NCBI RefSeq assembly: GCF_003182095.1
Contig: NZ_QGTJ01000004.1
Coordinates: 292,607-356,606 of the forward strand
DNA from: Plasticicumulans acidivorans
GTDB taxonomy: Bacteria > Pseudomonadota > Gammaproteobacteria > Competibacterales > Competibacteraceae
Reading direction: 5' to 3'
DNA: 64,000 nt
The notes under the pieces: model-generated
What the model was told of the DNA's origin: nothing
The model's input: only the letters and a program-made list of their open reading frames with translations
Database searches by the model: none
Program-made: the position numbers and the translations under genes
Shown here: positions 19,247 through 27,170 of the stretch, piece after piece
Position numbering within the stretch: the stretch's first letter is position 1
How the letters are laid out: the number at the start of each line of letters is the position of its first letter

Positions 19247-19854
19247 CCGCCGAAACTCGAACTGGACGAAGCGGCGCGTGAGCCGAAGCCGCCGCGCGAG
19301 ATCGTCTGCGTCCGCGCATAGGCCGGTTTCTGCGCGATCGCTGCATCGCGCAGCAGGTCGGTGTTGAAGCGCGCCGAGCCGTTGGCCGAGGGGCGGATCG
19401 CATCACGGCTGTTGTAGGTGCGATAGCCGCCGCTCCAGCCGCCGCTGCTGCTGCCACCGTAAGAGGCGTTGTAATCACGGTAGACCGGCTGGTAGATGAT
19501 CTCGCTGCGGCGGTTGCTCAAAGCCTGGCCGAGCATGAAGCCGGCGATCGCCGGCATCCAGAAGCTGCCGCTGTCGGACTGGCGGTATTCGCAGGCGCCC
19601 GGGCCGAACTGCTGTTCGCAGCTCTGCTGCGCGCTGAAATGCGGGGCGACCTTGTCGTTGAGGGCCTTGGCTTTCTCGTAGTTTTCGCGGCAGAACTTCT
19701 CGGTGAACACGCCTTTGGCGACGCAGTCCTCGACCGAGGAATAGACCGTGACGTCCTCGCTGAACTCGACCTGGTTCTGATCGTCACCGCAGCCGGCGAG
19801 CGGTGCCACGGCAGCGCCCATCAGCACCAGCCGCACCATCTTCGATCGCTTCAT
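19243..19854 (-). CDS. yjfM: YjfM-like DUF1190 lipoprotein
   Basis: 203-residue DUF1190 protein (YgiB/YjfM family). It begins with a basic stretch and a lipobox APLAGC (Cys near residue 20), then a conserved domain with several cysteines (VEDCVAKG, FCRENY, QSCEQQFGPGACEY), and ends in a low-complexity Gly/Ser-rich tail with RGGFGSRAASSSSS. The open frame runs upstream to 20034, but MKRSKMVRLVLMG at 19854 gives a proper signal peptide and lies 12 bases after the yjfL stop. DUF1190 genes usually adjoin a glutathionylspermidine-synthase-like gene, as here. The molecular role is unknown. Confidence 0.85.
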   Translation of the reverse strand: MKRSKMVRLVLMGAAVAPLAGCGDDQNQVEFSEDVTVYSSVEDCVAKGVFTEKFCRENYEKAKALNDKVAPHFSAQQSCEQQFGPGACEYRQSDSGSFWMPAIAGFMLGQALSNRRSEIIYQPVYRDYNASYGGSSSGGWSGGYRTYNSRDAIRPSANGSARFNTDLLRDAAIAQKPAYARTQTISRGGFGSRAASSSSSFGG

Positions 19855-19865
19855 CGCACGCGCCC

Positions 19866-20264
19866 TCAGTAAGTCATGCAGGCGGCGTTGAGCACGCCGA
19901 CGGCGAGCGAGGCGCCGGCCAGCAGGCAGCCGGTCGCCATCTGGCCGTTCTCGATGCGCGTGGACAGGTCGGGCAGGCAGTAACGCACGCCGAAATACGC
20001 ACCGGTCTGTACCACCAGCGCGATCAGACCCCACAGCAGGCAGTCGATCAGGCTGACCGAGTGGGCGACGGCGCTGGCCAGCGGCAGCGCGAAGCCGAGC
20101 ATCGAACCGGTGAAGGCGACGGCGGCGGCCGGGACGTTGGTGCGGATCAGCAGCATTTCGTCGTGGCGGGTGATGCGCGTATAGACGACGGCATAGGTCA
20201 GCAGCAGCACGATGCTGAGGATGAAATAACCCAGAAAGGCGGGCAGACCGACGAGATAGTTCAT
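19866..20264 (-). CDS. yjfL: YjfL-like DUF350 membrane protein
   Basis: 132-residue protein with four predicted membrane helices, beginning MNYLVGLPAFLGYFILSIVL and ending in ASLAVGVLNAACMTY. This matches the DUF350 family, small inner-membrane proteins with two repeated two-helix units. A charged cytoplasmic loop (TRITRHDEMLLIRTN) separates helices one and two. The gene lies between yjfK and yjfM in the conserved order. It may be the membrane component of the cassette; transport is suggested by family topology only. Confidence 0.85.
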   Translation of the reverse strand: MNYLVGLPAFLGYFILSIVLLLTYAVVYTRITRHDEMLLIRTNVPAAAVAFTGSMLGFALPLASAVAHSVSLIDCLLWGLIALVVQTGAYFGVRYCLPDLSTRIENGQMATGCLLAGASLAVGVLNAACMTY

Positions 20265-20283
20265 GGCGACGGGTTCCAGCGGT

Positions 20284-20976
20284 TTACAGAATCTTCATGG
20301 CGGAGCGGTCGAGGTCGATGCCGACCATCAGGCTGACGGAGGCTTCGCCGTCGGTCTCCTCGCGGGTGACCAGCAGATACTCGGCACGCTCGCTGTCGGT
20401 GATGTGGCGGCCGTAGAGCATCGCCTCCTGGACGATGCGCCGGCTGGCGCTGCGCGGATCGGGCTCATCGTGCACGGTTTCCGTGTAGCGCACCGGCCGC
20501 ACCCAGCCGGGCTCGTTGTCGAACCAGATGCGGGTGTAGGTGGTGCCGTCGGTGAGGCGGAACTCCGGCGCGCCGATGCGGCCGTTGAGTCCGCTCCAGC
20601 GACTCCACTGGGCTTCACCGTCCGGGTAGAAGCACTCGTAGGGGACGTAGAGCGTGATTTCCTCGACGTTGGCCAGTTCACCGCTGCCACGCGTGAGCAG
20701 CTGCAGCATCGTCGATTCCTCGCTGTAGAAGCGATGGATGCGCACGCCTTCGTCGAGTTCGAAACGGCCCTGCGCGGCCACGATCATCGGCTGATCGGCG
20801 ATCGGCAGCGCGAAGCGGAAACTGTCCTGATGCATGCGGATCGGCAGCAGGTCGAATTCCACGCTGGCGCCGATGCGCAGGCCCAGCGGCGCGGGCAGGC
20901 TCGTCGGCAGCGGCGCGGCGAATTCATTACGCAACTTGTTCTTGCCCCGTTTGAACAGTAGGTCCAGCAGCCCCAT
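20284..20976 (-). CDS. yjfK: YjfK-like DUF2491 protein
   Basis: 230-residue soluble protein that matches DUF2491 (YjfK), beginning MGLLDLLFKRGKNKLRNEF. It has a central aromatic-rich segment TTYTRIWFDNEPGWVRPVRY and no signal peptide or membrane helix. GGGAG precedes the ATG. It is the first gene of the minus-strand arm yjfK-yjfL-yjfM-yjfC and shares a 141-base divergent promoter region with yjfI. Its molecular function is unknown; association with a PspA homologue suggests work at the inner membrane surface. Confidence 0.83.
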   Translation of the reverse strand: MGLLDLLFKRGKNKLRNEFAAPLPTSLPAPLGLRIGASVEFDLLPIRMHQDSFRFALPIADQPMIVAAQGRFELDEGVRIHRFYSEESTMLQLLTRGSGELANVEEITLYVPYECFYPDGEAQWSRWSGLNGRIGAPEFRLTDGTTYTRIWFDNEPGWVRPVRYTETVHDEPDPRSASRRIVQEAMLYGRHITDSERAEYLLVTREETDGEASVSLMVGIDLDRSAMKIL

Positions 20977-21033
20977 GATCGATCTCCCAACTGCGATGCA
21001 GCCTGCACTATAGCTGCTGCGTTAGGATGAGGT

Positions 21034-21065
21034 TTGACGTAAATCTTACATGTAAGAATCATAAT
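21034..21065. promoter_or_regulatory. Divergent yjfK/yjfI control region with a 12-bp palindrome
   Basis: The perfect palindrome CTTACATGTAAG lies at 21045-21056 in the AT-rich centre of the yjfK-yjfI gap. TTGACG (21034-21039) lies just upstream and CATAAT (21060-21065) just downstream, but 20 bases apart, too far for a standard sigma-70 promoter. The palindrome is a candidate operator, and the ribbon-helix-helix-like N-terminus of YjfI is a candidate binder. Confidence 0.5.
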
Positions 21066-21117
21066 TCACTTTACAGGTATGATCGGGCCGCTAAACTCGA
21101 CGAGGCCGGACGCACGT

Positions 21118-21738
21118 ATGGACGAACAGAGAAAGACATCGGCGGACTATCAGCGGGCTTTCCGCGAGCGCATGCGCGCGGCGGGCTTCGTCAAGCGGGA
21201 CGTGTGGATTCCGCCGTTGATGTCAGAGGCGCTGCGCACCTGCGAGCTGGCGCTGCGTCAGGGCATCGTTCCCATCATCCCGAGCCGAAGGAGAGCGGGT
21301 GTGAGTGATTTCGTGTGGACTACCGATACGCTGCTGGCAGCACTGATCGATACCGATGCCGTGCGCGAAGGTCGTTACAAGATCGAGCGCATCGAAGGGG
21401 TCGAACCCTGCATCGGCATTCGCCTGAGCGAGCTGGAGGACCTGCCGCTGTTCATGAGCGCGAGCGGTTCGCAGCTGCTGGTCGGCACCTTGTTGTGGTC
21501 GATGGAAGAAGTGGAAAATCCCGCGGCGTTCAATGATCTGATCCTGCGCACGCACAAACTGATGCCCTTGTCGACCTTCGGCATCGTGCGCATGGCGGAC
21601 GGTGACTACTACGAGCTGTTCGGTGCGCTCAGTGCATCGTCGGATCTGGCGGAGATTCTCGAAGAAATCGAGACGCTCGGTGACAACGCCGTGCAGGCCT
21701 ACGAATCCTTCGGTTCCTATCTGAAGCACCGCGACTGA
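21118..21738 (+). CDS. yjfI: YjfI-like DUF2170 protein with an N-terminal DNA-binding-like extension
   Basis: 206 residues from the ATG at 21118. The C-terminal 145 residues match DUF2170 (E. coli YjfI), starting VSDFVWTTDTLLAALID. The first 60 residues (RERMRAAGFVKRDVWIPP then an amphipathic helix) look like a ribbon-helix-helix unit: one basic beta strand followed by helices. An internal in-frame GTG at 21301 has a strong AAGGAG seven bases upstream and would yield just the DUF2170 domain, so two products may be made. pspA follows after 16 bases. The role is unknown; it may regulate the divergent cassette. Confidence 0.8.
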   Translation: MDEQRKTSADYQRAFRERMRAAGFVKRDVWIPPLMSEALRTCELALRQGIVPIIPSRRRAGVSDFVWTTDTLLAALIDTDAVREGRYKIERIEGVEPCIGIRLSELEDLPLFMSASGSQLLVGTLLWSMEEVENPAAFNDLILRTHKLMPLSTFGIVRMADGDYYELFGALSASSDLAEILEEIETLGDNAVQAYESFGSYLKHRD

Positions 21739-21754
21739 CCCCGGAGGGCAGGCT

Positions 21755-22471
21755 ATGGGCATTCTCAGCAAGATACTCACCGCCGTGCGCGGAGGCGCCA
21801 CGGAAGTCGGTGAGGCCATCGTCGACAGCCAGGCGATGCGCATCCTCGATCAGGAAATCCGCGACGCCGGCGAAGAGCTGCGCAAGGCCAAGGACGAACT
21901 GACCAGCCTGATGGCCAAGCGCAAGCTGGCCGATCAGGACGTTGCCGGCCTGGGTGGCAAGATCGGCGAGTACGAGGGCTATCTCGGTCAGGTGCTGGCC
22001 AAGGAAGGCGCGGACGGCGCGCTCGATGCGCAGAACGCTGCGCTGCGCGACGATCTGGCGAACAAAATCGCCGAGCTCGAAAACGAACTGACGCAGAAGC
22101 GCGACATCGCGACCCAGTTTCTTGAGCGGGAAAATCGCATCAAGAATGCGATTCGCGCGGCCGAAGGCAATCTCGACAAGCTCAAGCAGCGCGCCTCGAT
22201 GGTCAAGGCGACCGAGGCCGTGCACAAGGCGCAGTCGACGATTGCCGCCAGTCATTCCGGCGCCAATGCGCGCATGACCACGGCGATGGATTCGCTGGCG
22301 CGGCTGGAGCAGCGGCAGAAGGAACAGGCGGCACGTTTCGATGCGGCTGATGAGCTGGCGCTGAGCTCGGACAGCAGCGCCGATCTGGACGCGCGGCTGC
22401 GCGCTTCTGGCTTGATCGGCGGCGGCGCCAGCAGCTCCGACGTGCTCGCCCGCCTGCGCGCCAAGAAGTAA
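21755..22471 (+). CDS. yjfJ: PspA/IM30 family protein (YjfJ-like)
   Basis: 238-residue PspA/IM30 homologue, almost entirely alpha-helical with long coiled coils (about residues 25-215) and an N-terminal amphipathic helix MGILSKILTAVRGGATE. PspA-type proteins polymerise on stressed inner membranes and, in Enterobacteria, inhibit PspF. The start follows GGAGG (21742-21746), and the gene lies 16 bases after yjfI. The stand-alone PspF-like activator at 3024 could be its partner, but that is a guess. The gene ends at a strong terminator shared with convergent fis. Confidence 0.9.
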   Translation: MGILSKILTAVRGGATEVGEAIVDSQAMRILDQEIRDAGEELRKAKDELTSLMAKRKLADQDVAGLGGKIGEYEGYLGQVLAKEGADGALDAQNAALRDDLANKIAELENELTQKRDIATQFLERENRIKNAIRAAEGNLDKLKQRASMVKATEAVHKAQSTIAASHSGANARMTTAMDSLARLEQRQKEQAARFDAADELALSSDSSADLDARLRASGLIGGGASSSDVLARLRAKK

Positions 22472-22488
22472 GGACGCGCAAAGACACA

Positions 22489-22520
22489 CGGGGCCGCTCC
22501 TCGCGAGGGGAGCGGCCCCG
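22489..22520. terminator. Bidirectional terminator between yjfJ and fis
   Basis: A perfect 12-bp G+C-rich stem (22489-22500 with 22509-22520) and an eight-base loop lie between convergent genes. T-rich sequence follows on the plus strand (GGCTTTCT) and, less clearly, on the minus strand (TGTGTCTTTG). Confidence 0.8.
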
Positions 22521-22540
22521 CTGGCTTTCTGGTGAGTCGT

Positions 22541-22804
22541 TCAGTCGATGTCGTACTGGCGCAGTTTTTTGCGCAGCGTGCTGCGGTTGATGCCGAGCAC
22601 GTCGGCGGCGCGGCTCTGGTTGCCGCGCGTGTAATGCAGCACGGTCTCCAGCAGCGGGCGTTCGACTTCCTGCAACACCAGCTGATAAAGCCCGCTCGGC
22701 ATCTGATCGCCGAGTTGTTCGAAATACTCGTGCAGTGCACTGCGCACATGGGCGCGCAGCGGGGTGACGCTGGGCGTGGCGCGTTCGTCGTCGAGCGGGG
22801 TCAT
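22541..22804 (-). CDS. fis: DNA-binding protein Fis
   Basis: Nucleoid protein of 87 residues that bends DNA and activates rRNA promoters. The C-terminal helix-turn-helix [20 protein letters not shown] is clear. The start at 22804 overlaps the dusB stop (ATGA), giving [13 protein letters not shown]; the frame is open 14 codons further without similarity. dusB-fis coupling is the classic gammaproteobacterial arrangement, in which fis expression depends on dusB translation. Possible targets lie at the far end of this window (rRNA-like promoters at 63784 onward). Confidence 0.94.
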   Translation of the reverse strand: MTPLDDERATPSVTPLRAHVRSALHEYFEQLGDQMPSGLYQLVLQEVERPLLETVLHYTRGNQSRAADVLGINRSTLRKKLRQYDID

Positions 22805-23793
22805 GCTGCGAAAGGCTCCGTGTGGGTTTCGAGTTGGTCGAACCACTCGCTGACATGGGTCAGCTGCTGGCGCGGATCGTCGGTGCGGTTGGCGGCTTCG
22901 CGCAGGGCGTGCTCGCCGACGAGCCCCCGGCAGTACCAGCCGAGGTGTTTGCGCGCGATGCGCGTTCCGGTGACGGCACCGTAAAACGCGTACAGCTGTT
23001 CCAGGTGTGCGAGCAGCCAGCCACGGACTTCCCCGACCGTTGGCCCCGGCAGTTTGTCGCCAGTCTCAAGATAGTGCGCGATCTCGCGGAATATCCAGGG
23101 GCGGCCCTGTGCGGCGCGGCCGATCATCACGGCATCGGCGCCGGTGCGGGCCAGGGCCTCGCGAGCGGTTTCAGGGGTGGTGATGTCGCCGTTGGCGATG
23201 ACCGGGATGGCGATGGCCGCCTTGACCTCGCGGATCGTCTCGTACTCGACGCTGCCGTCGCTGTAGCCGCAGGCACGGGTGCGGCCGTGCACGGCCAGCG
23301 CGCGGATGCCGCAGTCCTCGGCGATGCGGGCCACGCGCACGGCGTTGCGGTGCTGCGGGTCCCAGCCGGTACGGATCTTCAGCGTGACCGGCACCTCGAC
23401 GGCGTCGACCACCGCGGCGAGGATGCGGGCCACCAGTGCTTCGTCGCGCAGCAGTGCTGAGCCGGCGGCGACGTTGCAGACCTTTTTCGCCGGGCAGCCC
23501 ATGTTGATGTCGATGATCTGCGCGCCGCGCTCGACGTTGAGTCGGGCCGCCGCCGCCATCTGCTGCGGGTCGGCACCGGCGATCTGCACGCTCTTGAGGC
23601 CCGGCTCGCCATGATGATCGAGCCGGCGGCGCGACTTCGGCGTGTGCCACAGGCGGGTGTCGGCGGTGACCATCTCGGAGACGGCCATGCCGGCACCGAG
23701 CTGTTTGCACAGCTGGCGGAATGGGCGGTCGGTGACGCCCGCCATCGGTGCCAGAACGACTGGAGTGCTCAGGGAATACGGACCGATACGCAT
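22801..23793 (-). CDS. dusB: tRNA-dihydrouridine synthase DusB
   Basis: FMN-dependent enzyme that reduces uridine 17 in the tRNA D-loop; 330 residues. Visible features are the family N-terminus [16 protein letters not shown], the active-site cysteine region [19 protein letters not shown] (about residues 95-113) and phosphate-binding VIANGDI. The start at 23793 gives [16 protein letters not shown]; the longer open frame is the prmA shadow. prmA ends 32 bases upstream. The DUF3426 zinc-ribbon gene that separates prmA and dusB in Pseudomonas is absent. Confidence 0.96.
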   Translation of the reverse strand: MRIGPYSLSTPVVLAPMAGVTDRPFRQLCKQLGAGMAVSEMVTADTRLWHTPKSRRRLDHHGEPGLKSVQIAGADPQQMAAAARLNVERGAQIIDINMGCPAKKVCNVAAGSALLRDEALVARILAAVVDAVEVPVTLKIRTGWDPQHRNAVRVARIAEDCGIRALAVHGRTRACGYSDGSVEYETIREVKAAIAIPVIANGDITTPETAREALARTGADAVMIGRAAQGRPWIFREIAHYLETGDKLPGPTVGEVRGWLLAHLEQLYAFYGAVTGTRIARKHLGWYCRGLVGEHALREAANRTDDPRQQLTHVSEWFDQLETHTEPFAA

Positions 23794-23825
23794 GATGGCG
23801 GCGAGGGCAGGAACGGGGGAAAGGC

Positions 23826-24728
23826 TCAGGCGCTGCGGCGGATGCCGTGCAGGCGCACCCAGCCTTCGCGTTCGGCGCGCGGCTGCAGTTCGAACCATTG
23901 TGCGTAAGCTGCTTCGAGCTCGTCGGCGTGACGTTCGAGCAGGCCGGCGAGCACCAGGTGCCCGCCGGGCGCGCACAGCGCGGCGAGGCGCGGCGCGAGC
24001 ATCAGCAGTGGTCCGGCCAGAATGTTGGCGAGCACGATGTCGGCCGGTTTGGCCGGCAGCGTCTCGGGCGCGCCGACCTGCAGGGATTGGTCGACGGCGT
24101 TGGCGGCGGCGTTCTCGCGCGTGGCGAGCAGGGCCTGCGGGTCGATGTCGACGCCATGCGCGCGCGCGGCGCCGAGCTTGAGTGCGGCGATCGCCAGAAT
24201 GCCGGAGCCACAGCCGTAGTCGATGACGCTGCGCCCGTTGACCTCGGCATCGCCGAGCCACTCCAGGCACAGCGCCGTGGTCGGGTGCGTGCCGGTGCCG
24301 AAGGCCAGGCCCGGGTCGAGGAACAGATTGACGGCGTCCGGCTCGGGCGGCGTACGACAGCTCGGCACCACCCACAGGCGCGAGCCGAAGCGCATCGGAT
24401 GGAAGTTGTCCATCCAGGCACGCACCCAGTCACGCTCTTCGAGCGCATCGATGCAGGCTTCGGGCAGCGCGCTGCAGCCGAGTGCCAGGCAGACCTGACG
24501 CTTGACGATCTCGATGTCGGTGCCGGCGTCGAACAGGCCGGTCACGCGGGTACGCGCCCACAGCGGCGTTTCGCCGGGGGCGGGTTCGAGGACCGGATCA
24601 TCGGCGGCATCCTGCAGCGTCACCGCGCAGGCGCCGGCTTCGAGCAGCGCGTCTTCGAGCTGCTCGGTGCTGTGTTCGATCGCTTCCAGTGTCAGCTGCA
24701 GCCAGGAAATGTCGATGTCCTCACGCAC
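23826..24728 (-). CDS. prmA: Ribosomal protein L11 methyltransferase
   Basis: PrmA trimethylates ribosomal protein L11 using S-adenosylmethionine. The 300-residue protein has an N-terminal substrate-recognition domain and a Rossmann methyltransferase domain with FGTGTHPTT (about residue 148) and motif I VIDYGCGSGILAIAALK (about 168). The GTG at 24728, preceded by GGAGG, gives VREDIDISWLQL, in line with the family N-terminus. accC lies 12 bases upstream, in the conserved accBC-prmA-dusB-fis order. Confidence 0.95.
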   Translation of the reverse strand: MREDIDISWLQLTLEAIEHSTEQLEDALLEAGACAVTLQDAADDPVLEPAPGETPLWARTRVTGLFDAGTDIEIVKRQVCLALGCSALPEACIDALEERDWVRAWMDNFHPMRFGSRLWVVPSCRTPPEPDAVNLFLDPGLAFGTGTHPTTALCLEWLGDAEVNGRSVIDYGCGSGILAIAALKLGAARAHGVDIDPQALLATRENAAANAVDQSLQVGAPETLPAKPADIVLANILAGPLLMLAPRLAALCAPGGHLVLAGLLERHADELEAAYAQWFELQPRAEREGWVRLHGIRRSA

Positions 24729-24740
24729 GGGACCTCCGCC

Positions 24741-26087
24741 TCAGCTTTGCAGGCCGAGCGTCGATTCCAGGTAGTGGATGTCAGTGCCGCCTTCGCAGAA
24801 GTTGGCGTCCATCATGATGCGCCGGTGCAGCGCGGCATTGGTCTTGATGCCGTCGACGACCAGCTCGGCGAGGGCGTTGCGCATGCGCGCGATGGCGACG
24901 TCGCGGGTCTCGCCGTGGGTGATCAGCTTGCCGATCATCGAGTCGTAGTACGGCGGCACACGGTAGCCGGCATAGATGTGCGAATCGACGCGCACGCCCG
25001 GACCGCCCGGCGAGTGGTAGCGCGTGATCGTGCCCGGCGAGGGCAGGAAGGTGTCCGGGTCTTCGGCGTTGAGCCGGCACTCGATGGCATGGCCGCGGAT
25101 GTGGATGTCGTTCTGCGTGTACGACAGCGGCAGGCCGGCGGCGATGCGCAGCTGCTCCTTGACGATGTCGACGCCGGTGATCAGCTCGGTCACCGGATGC
25201 TCGACCTGCACGCGCGTGTTCATCTCGATGAAGTAGAACTCGCCGTTCTCGAAGAGGAACTCGAAGGTGCCGGCGCCGCGGTAGCCGATGCGCTTGCAGG
25301 CGGCGACGCAGACTTCGCCGATGGCCGCGCGCTGCGCCGGGGTGATGCCGGGCGCCGGGGCTTCCTCGACGACCTTCTGGTGACGGCGCTGCATCGAGCA
25401 GTCGCGCTCGCCGAGGAAGATCGCGTTGCCGTGGGTGTCGGCGAGTACCTGGACTTCGACGTGGCGCGGATGCACCAGGTATTTTTCCATGTACAGCATG
25501 TCGTTGCCGAAGGCCGCCTTGGCCTCGGCGCGGGTCAGCGCGATGGCGTTGATCAGCGCCGCTTCGGTATGCACGACGCGCATGCCGCGCCCGCCGCCGC
25601 CGCCCGCCGCCTTGACGATGACCGGGTAGCCGATGCGCTGGGCGATCGCCAGATTGGTGGCTTCGTCGTCACCGAGCGGGCCGTCCGAGCCTGGCACGCA
25701 GGGCACGCCGGCGGCTTTCATCGCCTGGATCGCCGAGACCTTGTCGCCCATCAGGCGGATGGTCTCGGCGCGCGGGCCGATGAAGATGAAGCCGGACTGC
25801 TCGACGCGCTCGGCGAAATCGGCGTTTTCCGAAAGGAAACCGTAGCCGGGGTGGATGGCGACGGCGTCGGTGACCTCGGCCGCCGAGATCAGCGCGACCA
25901 TGTTGAGGTAGCTCTCGGCAGACGGCGCCGGACCGATGCAGACGGTTTCGTCGGCGAGCCGCACGTGCTTGAGGTCACGGTCGGCGGTCGAGTAGACGGC
26001 GACCGTCTTGATGTCGAGTTCGCGGCAGGCGCGCAGGATGCGCAGCGCAATCTCGCCGCGGTTGGCGATGACGACCTTATCGAGCAT
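24741..26087 (-). CDS. accC: Biotin carboxylase subunit of acetyl-CoA carboxylase
   Basis: AccC carboxylates biotin on AccB with bicarbonate and ATP, the first half of malonyl-CoA formation. It is a 448-residue ATP-grasp protein with [18 protein letters not shown], the glycine-rich [12 protein letters not shown] loop (about residue 159) and the catalytic region [14 protein letters not shown] (about 288). ATG 26087 matches E. coli AccC exactly; an in-frame GTG at 26099 that overlaps the accB stop (GTGA) is an alternative start. Confidence 0.97.
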   Translation of the reverse strand: MLDKVVIANRGEIALRILRACRELDIKTVAVYSTADRDLKHVRLADETVCIGPAPSAESYLNMVALISAAEVTDAVAIHPGYGFLSENADFAERVEQSGFIFIGPRAETIRLMGDKVSAIQAMKAAGVPCVPGSDGPLGDDEATNLAIAQRIGYPVIVKAAGGGGGRGMRVVHTEAALINAIALTRAEAKAAFGNDMLYMEKYLVHPRHVEVQVLADTHGNAIFLGERDCSMQRRHQKVVEEAPAPGITPAQRAAIGEVCVAACKRIGYRGAGTFEFLFENGEFYFIEMNTRVQVEHPVTELITGVDIVKEQLRIAAGLPLSYTQNDIHIRGHAIECRLNAEDPDTFLPSPGTITRYHSPGGPGVRVDSHIYAGYRVPPYYDSMIGKLITHGETRDVAIARMRNALAELVVDGIKTNAALHRRIMMDANFCEGGTDIHYLESTLGLQS

Positions 26088-26095
26088 GGCGACGC

Positions 26096-26557
26096 TCACT
26101 CGATGATGATCAGTGGCTGATCGAATTCGACGGGCTGTCCGCTCTCGGCGAGGATGGCACTGACGGTGCCGGCGCGATCGGCCTCGATCTGGTTGAACAT
26201 CTTCATGGCTTCGATGACGCAGACCACGTCACCGGGCGCCACGGTCTGGCCGACTTCGATGAACGGCTTGGCGTCCGGCGACGGTGCGCGGTAGAAGGTG
26301 CCGACCATCGGTGACTTGATCGCATATCCCTTGGCGGCCACTTCCACGGGTGCGGCCGGGGCGGGCAGAGGGGCCGGCGCCGCTGCGACTGGCGCGGCGG
26401 CGTAGGCCAGCGCCGGCTGTGCCGCCAAGGCCGCTGGCATGAGGCCCGGAGCCTGGCGCGAAATGCGGACCGACTCCTCGCCTTCCTTGATCTCGATTTC
26501 GGCGATGCCGGATTCTTCCAGCAGTTCGATGAGCTTCTTGATCTTGCGGATGTCCAT
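26096..26557 (-). CDS. accB: Biotin carboxyl carrier protein of acetyl-CoA carboxylase
   Basis: 153-residue BCCP. The N-terminal helix [18 protein letters not shown] is followed by an Ala/Pro-rich linker (about 38-72) and a biotinyl domain with the biotinylated Lys119 in EAMKM. The protruding-thumb region APSPDAKPF is present. Biotin on AccB carries the carboxyl group between AccC and AccAD. aroQ ends seven bases upstream, and accC overlaps or closely follows downstream. Confidence 0.97.
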   Translation of the reverse strand: MDIRKIKKLIELLEESGIAEIEIKEGEESVRISRQAPGLMPAALAAQPALAYAAAPVAAAPAPLPAPAAPVEVAAKGYAIKSPMVGTFYRAPSPDAKPFIEVGQTVAPGDVVCVIEAMKMFNQIEADRAGTVSAILAESGQPVEFDQPLIIIE

Positions 26558-26563
26558 GATTTC

Positions 26564-27016
26564 CTAAGCCTGGCTGCGAGCTTGCAGATAACGGTCCGCT
26601 GCCTCCAGGGCCAGTTCATAGCCCTGCGCGCCCAAGCCGCTGATGACACCGACCGCCACGTCGGAAAGATAGGAGTGATGGCGGAAGGTTTCGCGGGCAA
26701 AGACGTTGGAGAGGTGGACTTCGATGAATGGGATCGCGACGCCGAGCAGCGCGTCGCGCAGCGCCACGCTGGTGTGCGTGTACGCCGCGGGATTGAAAAC
26801 GATGAACGCCACCGCTTCGCCGCGGGCGGCGTGAATGCGCTCGACCAGCGCGTGCTCGGCATTGCTCTGGAAGAACGCACAGTCGTGACCGAGGCGGCCG
26901 GCGACGGTTTCGCACTGACGACGGATGTCGTCGAGCGTCGTCGAGCCATACAGCGCCGGTTCGCGGGTGCCGAGCAAATTGAGATTGGGTCCGTTGAGGA
27001 CCAGCAGTTTCGCCAT
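26564..27016 (-). CDS. aroQ: Type II 3-dehydroquinate dehydratase
   Basis: Dodecameric shikimate-pathway enzyme converting 3-dehydroquinate to 3-dehydroshikimate; 150 residues. The N-terminus [20 protein letters not shown] with catalytic Arg and Tyr (REPALYG), [12 protein letters not shown] and the conserved IEVHLSN loop are all visible. The start at 27016 aligns with the family, while the frame extends to 27232 without similarity. It is probably the first gene of the aroQ-accB-accC-prmA-dusB-fis operon. The 154 bases upstream to dsbD should hold a promoter. Confidence 0.96.
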   Translation of the reverse strand: MAKLLVLNGPNLNLLGTREPALYGSTTLDDIRRQCETVAGRLGHDCAFFQSNAEHALVERIHAARGEAVAFIVFNPAAYTHTSVALRDALLGVAIPFIEVHLSNVFARETFRHHSYLSDVAVGVISGLGAQGYELALEAADRYLQARSQA

Positions 27017-27170
27017 GGTTGGGACGGGAGTTCCTGCGCGGGAGGGCGGCGGCGCTGTGGGCCGCTCGTAGAACCGGCGGATTCTGCCGCAAGGTCCGGA
27101 CCCTGTCCACAGGGCCCAAACGCTTATGCCGCGTGCCGATCGCCGCCGATCGCGGATTTTTACCGTGCGT

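Noticed and set aside
20977..21117. Sigma-54 promoter before yjfI or yjfK
   Set aside because: No pair of GG and GC at the required ten-base spacing with flanks like TGGCAC-N5-TTGC was found on either strand.
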